Origin: Chloroflexota bacterium
Lineage (GTDB): Bacteria > Chloroflexota > Anaerolineae > CG2-30-64-16
Length of the DNA stretch: 10,454 nt
Direction: 5' to 3'
NCBI GenBank assembly: GCA_029555885.1
Contig: JAKPQT010000459.1
Coordinates: forward strand, 1-10,454
Shown: one piece after another, positions 7,066 to 10,454 of the stretch
Layout of the letters: every line of letters begins with the position of its first letter
How positions within the stretch are numbered: position 1 is the stretch's first letter
Translations under genes and position numbers: made by a program
The notes under the pieces: generated by a model
What the model was told of the DNA's origin: nothing
The model's input: only the letters and a program-made list of their open reading frames with translations
The model's database searches: none

Positions 7066-7767
7066 ATGGCCGATAAAGATGTCCTATATCACGAAGTGCT
7101 GGAAGCCTTCCAGGCGGGCGGCTGCGCCCTCTGCCGGCTGGCGTACCGGGCCAGCGACAGTTACCTGAACGCGCTGCTGCACGAAGGCGTCACGGATGTG
7201 AAGCTGCGCGAGGAACTGCGCGCCGCGCGCGGCGTCTGCCATCGCCATGCTGCACGGCTGACAGGCAAGCGCGGCTCGGTCCTGGGCACGGCCATCGTCT
7301 ACCGCGATGTCATCAACACGCTGACCAAAGCCCTGGAAGGCGAACCGACGCCCCCATCCGGGCTGTTCGGCGTCCCGTGGGGCCGCCGCGAGTCGGCCCT
7401 GGGCCGCAATCTTGCAGCCACCGGCGAGTGTCCGGCCTGCCTGTTGGAGCGTGATTCAGAACAGCGCACCGCGAAGATCCTCCTCCGTCATATCAACGAC
7501 TCCGCCATCAGCGCCGCCTATGTCGCGGCGGGCGGCCTGTGTCTGCCCCATTTCCAGATTGTCCTCGATCATGCCGGGCAGGGTGCCGCCCGACTCCTGG
7601 CTGGCTGGCAAGCAACGGCCTGGCGCAAGCTGCGCGACGAGCTGGACGAACTGATTCGCAAGCACGATCATCGCTTCCGGACCGAGCGCATCACCAACGA
7701 AGAGTCGGATTCGTGGCTGCGTGCGGTCGCCGCGGTCGTCGGTCGCGCCGATCCGCCCACCACCTGA
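7066..7767 (+). CDS. DUF6062-like protein with two CxxC/CxxH modules
   Basis: The 233-residue protein has no signal peptide or membrane span and should be cytoplasmic. It contains two similar modules: C20xxC23 with C58xxH61, and C122xxC125 with C159xxH162. The gap between the CxxC and CxxH is 34 residues in the first and 33 in the second. Three Cys and one His per module suggest two structural metal sites, probably zinc, or possibly a redox centre. The layout (CALCRLA, then a helical stretch, then GVCxxHA) resembles the uncharacterised family DUF6062, from memory and without a search. It cannot be a c-type cytochrome because no CXXCH motif is present. The ATG at 7066 has no Shine-Dalgarno sequence but sits at the predicted transcription start. 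Its function is unknown, and no operon link to enolase is evident. Confidence 0.82.
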   Translation: MADKDVLYHEVLEAFQAGGCALCRLAYRASDSYLNALLHEGVTDVKLREELRAARGVCHRHAARLTGKRGSVLGTAIVYRDVINTLTKALEGEPTPPSGLFGVPWGRRESALGRNLAATGECPACLLERDSEQRTAKILLRHINDSAISAAYVAAGGLCLPHFQIVLDHAGQGAARLLAGWQATAWRKLRDELDELIRKHDHRFRTERITNEESDSWLRAVAAVVGRADPPTT

Positions 7768-7775
7768 TATGGGGG

Positions 7776-7894
7776 CGCGGCCTTCGCGAATAAGCGAATC
7801 AGCCCGCGAATAAACGAATCGGGCCGCCGCGGCGCGCACCATTCGGTTATTCGTGGCGCGCCGTAGGCGCATTCGCGTATTCGCGATGGCCGCG
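7776..7894. repeat. Nested imperfect palindrome with four GCGAATAnnCGAAT units
   Basis: Four related 14-mers occur, two direct (7786-7799, 7806-7819) and two inverted (7841-7854, 7871-7884). Outer arms 7776-7799 and 7871-7894 pair at 22 of 24 positions, including a CGCGGCC/GGCCGCG end. The inner pair matches at 12 of 14. The whole can fold into one long stem or a cruciform. It begins eight bases after the stop of the DUF6062-like gene and may also serve as its 3' end, though no T-tract follows. It looks like a dispersed REP-type or miniature element; no ORF is seen inside. Confidence 0.65.
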
Positions 7895-7903
7895 TGCTCC
7901 CTA

Positions 7904-7917
7904 GCAGGAGCTCCTGC
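7904..7917. repeat. Perfect 14-bp palindrome upstream of the NapC-like cytochrome promoter
   Basis: GCAGGAGCTCCTGC is fully self-complementary and lies 35 bases upstream of the -35 box at 7952. It could be an operator or simply another palindromic repeat. Confidence 0.4.
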
Positions 7918-7951
7918 CCTCTCCCGCCTCCCGCCCTCCCGCCAAGCCATG

Positions 7952-7980
7952 TTGACACTCGCACCATACAATACTATACT
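7952..7980 (+). promoter_or_regulatory. Near-consensus sigma-70 promoter of the NapC-like cytochrome gene
   Basis: A perfect TTGACA (7952-7957), a 17-base spacer and TATACT (7975-7980, five of six) predict a start near 7987 and a leader of about 77 bases. This makes the gene its own transcription unit. An AGGAG (8052-8056) lies seven bases before the ATG. Confidence 0.8.
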
Positions 7981-8063
7981 GCGGGTGCATTTGCGTCCCA
8001 CATCACCACCTGGGCTCCCAACGCGTTCGACTCTATCGAGTTTATATCGCCAGGAGAAGGACC

Positions 8064-10043
8064 ATGACCCACCCCAACCCGCCTGAGCCCGCTGCCGGGG
8101 CACGTCCCAGCCCCGCTGACAGACCTCAGGCTGTCCCACCTGCGCCTGCGCGCCCGCGCCGCCGACGCTGGCCGCTGATCATCTTGGGCACGCTTGCGGC
8201 CCTCGTGTTCTTGTTGGTCTTCTTTGTCGCCTCTACCGAACTGCTGCACTACACCGAATCTACCGCGTTCTGCTCGCTGTGCCATGTGATGAAGCCGGAA
8301 TACACAGCTTATCACAACTCACCGCACGCGCGGGCCGAGTGCGGCACGTGCCACATCGGGCCGGGCGCCATCCCCGCGATCCAGGCGAAGCTGGCGAACG
8401 TGCGCTACGTCTGGGTCTATCCGACCAACACCTACGAACGGCCCATTCCATCACCGATTCACAGCCTACGGCCGGTCGAGGTAGTCTGCGAGCAGTGCCA
8501 CTGGCCGCAGAAGTTCTACGGCGAACGGCTGGTGACGCTCAACCAGTATGCCCAGGATGAGGAAAACACACTCACGCAGACCGTGATGGCGATACGCACG
8601 GGCGGGGGGCCGGCCGCCGAGGGCCAGGGCCGCGGCATCCACTGGCACATTGCTAACCCTGTGTACTATGTCGCCACCGACGAAAAGCGCCAGAACATTC
8701 CCTGGGTGCAGGCGGAGTTCAACGGCGTCGTCACGGAGTACCTGTCCACCGACAGCGACCTGACGCCGGAGGCGCTCAGCCAGCTGGAAAAGCGGCAGAT
8801 GGACTGCGTGGATTGCCACAACCGCGCCTCACACGACTTCCGCCGGCCCACGGAGATGGTGGATGAGGCGCTGGCCTCCGGCCTCCTGCCCGCAGACCTG
8901 CCCAACCTCAAGGCGCAGGCGGTTGCCGTGCTGGAGAAGCAGTATGCCACGGAAGACGAGGCCGCGCAGGCGATTGCTGCAGTCGAGGACTATTACGCGA
9001 ACAACTACGCCAATGTCTATGCCGCCCGGCAACAGGAGATCAGCGATGTAGTTGCGACCCTGCAGAACATCTTCGACCGCACGCAGTTCCCGTTCATGAA
9101 CGTCACGTGGCAGTCACACCCGAACAATATCGGCCACAAGGACTTCCCCGGCTGCTTCCGCTGCCACGACGGCAAGCATCTCAGCAGCGACAACCAGGCC
9201 ATCCGGCTCGAATGCAACATCTGTCACAGCATCCCGCAGGTGGCCGGGCCGGGCCAGCCCGCGCCGGTCGTGGGGCCCAAGCCCCTCAATGAGCCCGCTT
9301 CGCACATGAGCACGACCTGGCTGGCCGAGCACCGCTTCCAGTTCGATGACTCCTGCGCGGCCTGCCACACCGTCACGAATCCGGGCGGCAGCGACAATTC
9401 GAGCTTCTGCTCGAACAGCGCGTGTCATGCGACCGAATGGCAGTTCGCGGATTTGAACGCACCGGAGATTCGTGCCCTGTCGGAGCCGCCACGCGTCCCG
9501 TCAAGCGGCGAGGCCGAGCCGGTGCCGCATCCCATCGGCGCGCAGACGGACTGCGCGCTATGCCACGCAGCCGGCAAGGTCCACCCGTGGCCCGACAATC
9601 ACGCGTCATTTACGATGACGATGTGCACGCAATGTCACACGGCTGAGGTGCAGGAGGGCGAGCAGCCGCCGCCCGGCGCGCCGCGCATCCCGCACCAGCT
9701 CGAGGGAATGGGCGAATGCACGCTGTGTCACAGCGAAAATCCACCGCCTGGTTTCACAGCGATGCCGCCGAGCCACGCGACATTCTCAGTGGACATCTGC
9801 CAGAGCTGCCATCAACCGGAGGAGGCCGAGGTTGAAGGCGAGGAGGCCGCAGAGCCGACGCCGGAGCCCGCCGCACCCGCCGAGGGCGAGGCTGCCGCAC
9901 CGCCCGCCATCCCGCACGAGTTGGAAGGCCGCGAGAACTGCCTGATGTGCCACGATCCCGAAGGTCAGGTCAAGCCGGCCCCTGCGGACCATGTAGGCCG
10001 GGCCGTCGAGACCTGCCAGATGTGCCACAAGCCGGAGGGGTAA
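8064..10043 (+). CDS. Membrane-anchored NapC/NirT-like multihaem cytochrome c (14 haem motifs)
   Basis: The 659-residue protein has a Pro-rich cytoplasmic tail ending in RRRR (32-35), one membrane helix (about 36-57) and an external haem domain. FCSLCHVMKPEY and the following CGTCH match NapC/NirT/NrfH quinol dehydrogenases, which pass electrons from the membrane quinol pool to exported partners. CXXCH motifs start at Cys 70, 93, 142, 248, 364, 384, 431, 497, 521, 552, 579, 626 and 651. Cys449-Cys454-His455 is a CX4CH motif, making 14 sites. Residues about 260-350 lack haem motifs and look helical. From about 488 the chain is three dihaem repeats, each starting PHP/PHQ/PHE and spaced by acidic Pro/Ala/Glu linkers; the longest linker is about 585-615. 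It is much longer than classical NapC (about 200 residues, four haems), so it may carry its own electron relay. The start is fixed by AGGAGAAGG before 8064. Confidence 0.93.
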   Translation: MTHPNPPEPAAGARPSPADRPQAVPPAPARPRRRRWPLIILGTLAALVFLLVFFVASTELLHYTESTAFCSLCHVMKPEYTAYHNSPHARAECGTCHIGPGAIPAIQAKLANVRYVWVYPTNTYERPIPSPIHSLRPVEVVCEQCHWPQKFYGERLVTLNQYAQDEENTLTQTVMAIRTGGGPAAEGQGRGIHWHIANPVYYVATDEKRQNIPWVQAEFNGVVTEYLSTDSDLTPEALSQLEKRQMDCVDCHNRASHDFRRPTEMVDEALASGLLPADLPNLKAQAVAVLEKQYATEDEAAQAIAAVEDYYANNYANVYAARQQEISDVVATLQNIFDRTQFPFMNVTWQSHPNNIGHKDFPGCFRCHDGKHLSSDNQAIRLECNICHSIPQVAGPGQPAPVVGPKPLNEPASHMSTTWLAEHRFQFDDSCAACHTVTNPGGSDNSSFCSNSACHATEWQFADLNAPEIRALSEPPRVPSSGEAEPVPHPIGAQTDCALCHAAGKVHPWPDNHASFTMTMCTQCHTAEVQEGEQPPPGAPRIPHQLEGMGECTLCHSENPPPGFTAMPPSHATFSVDICQSCHQPEEAEVEGEEAAEPTPEPAAPAEGEAAAPPAIPHELEGRENCLMCHDPEGQVKPAPADHVGRAVETCQMCHKPEG

Positions 10044-10064
10044 GGGGACAGAAACCTCGAGTGT

Positions 10065-10078
10065 TGCGCCCTAGCGCA
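10065..10078 (+). repeat. Small hairpin after the NapC-like gene
   Basis: TGCGC and GCGCA form a 5-bp stem around CCTA, 21 bases past the stop codon. No T-tract follows. Confidence 0.35.
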
Positions 10079-10082
10079 GATT

Positions 10083-10152
10083 GGAGTGGAGGCTTCAGCC
10101 GGTTAGGCCGTTTGTGTGCAAACACGACTAATCCGGCTGAAGCCTCCACTCC
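10083..10152. repeat. Long inverted repeat between convergent genes, possible bidirectional terminator
   Basis: GGAGTGGAGGCTTCAGCCGG followed by TTAG (10083-10106) pairs with 10128-10152 over 24 bp with a single bulged A. The 21-base loop contains its own small hairpin (GTTTG/CAAAC). It ends two bases before the stop codon of the minus-strand gene, so it can end or protect both convergent mRNAs. Neither side has a T-tract, so it is not a canonical intrinsic terminator. Its GGAGTGGAG start is shared with the repeat at 657-730, indicating a dispersed family. Confidence 0.7.
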
Positions 10153-10154
10153 GG

Positions 10155-10454
10155 CTACAGATGCTCCACCGTGATGACCTTGCCATGCTGGCGGAGCTTC
10201 TCGACCAATTCCTCAAGGTAAATCTGGCGCATCGGGACCCCGCGCACGACATCCGCCAGTTGCTGCGGGTTGATAGCGTCCCCGACGATAAAGTGAATCT
10301 GGTCCGCGTGCAGCAGGGCGCGGGCCAGTTTTATCCCCGCGTCCTGGTCCGGCGGCAGGTCGGCCACAGTCTGGATGGCGCGCAGCCGGTCCACCGCGGC
10401 GCTCAGCGTCAGGATGCCCTCGGTGACGGGATCCACGCCCTCCAGCAGTCCCGG
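10155..10454 (-). CDS. C-terminal part of a SpoIIE-like phosphatase family protein (partial)
   Basis: The frame is open from the right edge to a TAG at 10155-10157, about 99 codons, and has no convincing start inside the window. A GTG at 10436 is in frame, but LLEG just before it continues the pattern, so the gene most likely begins beyond the edge. The stretch LLEGVDPVTEGILTLSAAVD, then a helical part, ADQIHFIVGDAINP and a final EELVEKLRQHGKVITVEHL-type tail resemble the C-terminal region of SpoIIE-family serine phosphatases of some anaerobes. That recognition is from memory, and the catalytic domain itself is not visible. The gene converges on the NapC-like cytochrome gene with 111 bases between the stops. 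Confidence 0.6.
   Translation of the reverse strand, partial: PGLLEGVDPVTEGILTLSAAVDRLRAIQTVADLPPDQDAGIKLARALLHADQIHFIVGDAINPQQLADVVRGVPMRQIYLEELVEKLRQHGKVITVEHL

Noticed and set aside
6966..7884. CRISPR array from the repeated units around 6966-7020 and 7786-7884
   Set aside because: The units are short, partly inverted and lack regular unique spacers; they form palindromes, not a direct-repeat array.

Overview
The window looks like chromosomal DNA of a GC-rich bacterium, most likely a member of Chloroflexota (Anaerolineae-like). This is an inference from four things: the style of the multihaem cytochromes, a DUF6062-like protein, promoters with TACAAT/TATAAT -10 boxes, and intergenic gaps filled with short palindromic repeats. 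No rRNA, tRNA, CRISPR array or prophage was seen.

Layout. (1) 1-64, minus strand: the first 21 codons of an exported protein, probably a lipoprotein, behind a long structured leader with its own promoter at 353-381. (2) 65-744: a gene-free stretch holding that leader and promoter, a short tandem repeat, a MITE-like element with terminal inverted repeats and a possible 5-bp target duplication, and a composite hairpin repeat. (3) 745-2799, minus: a solitary HyuA-type hydantoinase/5-oxoprolinase subunit. (4) 2800-3203: a divergent control region with a CRP/FNR-type palindrome, tandem promoters and a leader that can fold into competing hairpins. (5) 3204-5435, plus: a secreted decahaem cytochrome made of two pentahaem copies, followed by two hairpins, the second a canonical terminator. 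(6) 5662-6954, plus: enolase. (7) 7066-7767, plus: a DUF6062-like protein with two CxxC/CxxH modules, probably read from a leaderless mRNA. (8) 7768-8063: a nested palindromic repeat and a near-consensus promoter. (9) 8064-10043, plus: a membrane-anchored NapC/NirT-like cytochrome with 14 haem-binding motifs. (10) 10083-10152: a long inverted repeat between convergent genes. (11) 10155-10454, minus: the 3' end of a gene resembling the C-terminus of SpoIIE-like phosphatases.

How the genes may work together. The two cytochromes carry 24 haem-binding motifs. The second has the architecture of a quinol-oxidising, membrane-anchored haem relay. The first is soluble, exported and probably calcium-stabilised. 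Together they could form a quinol-to-extracytoplasmic electron path, but each has its own promoter and enolase and the DUF6062-like gene lie between them, so this is a hypothesis and not an operon. The perfect TGTGA-N6-TCACA site upstream of the decahaem gene suggests control by a CRP/FNR-family regulator. Almost every intergenic gap carries a different hairpin-forming repeat.
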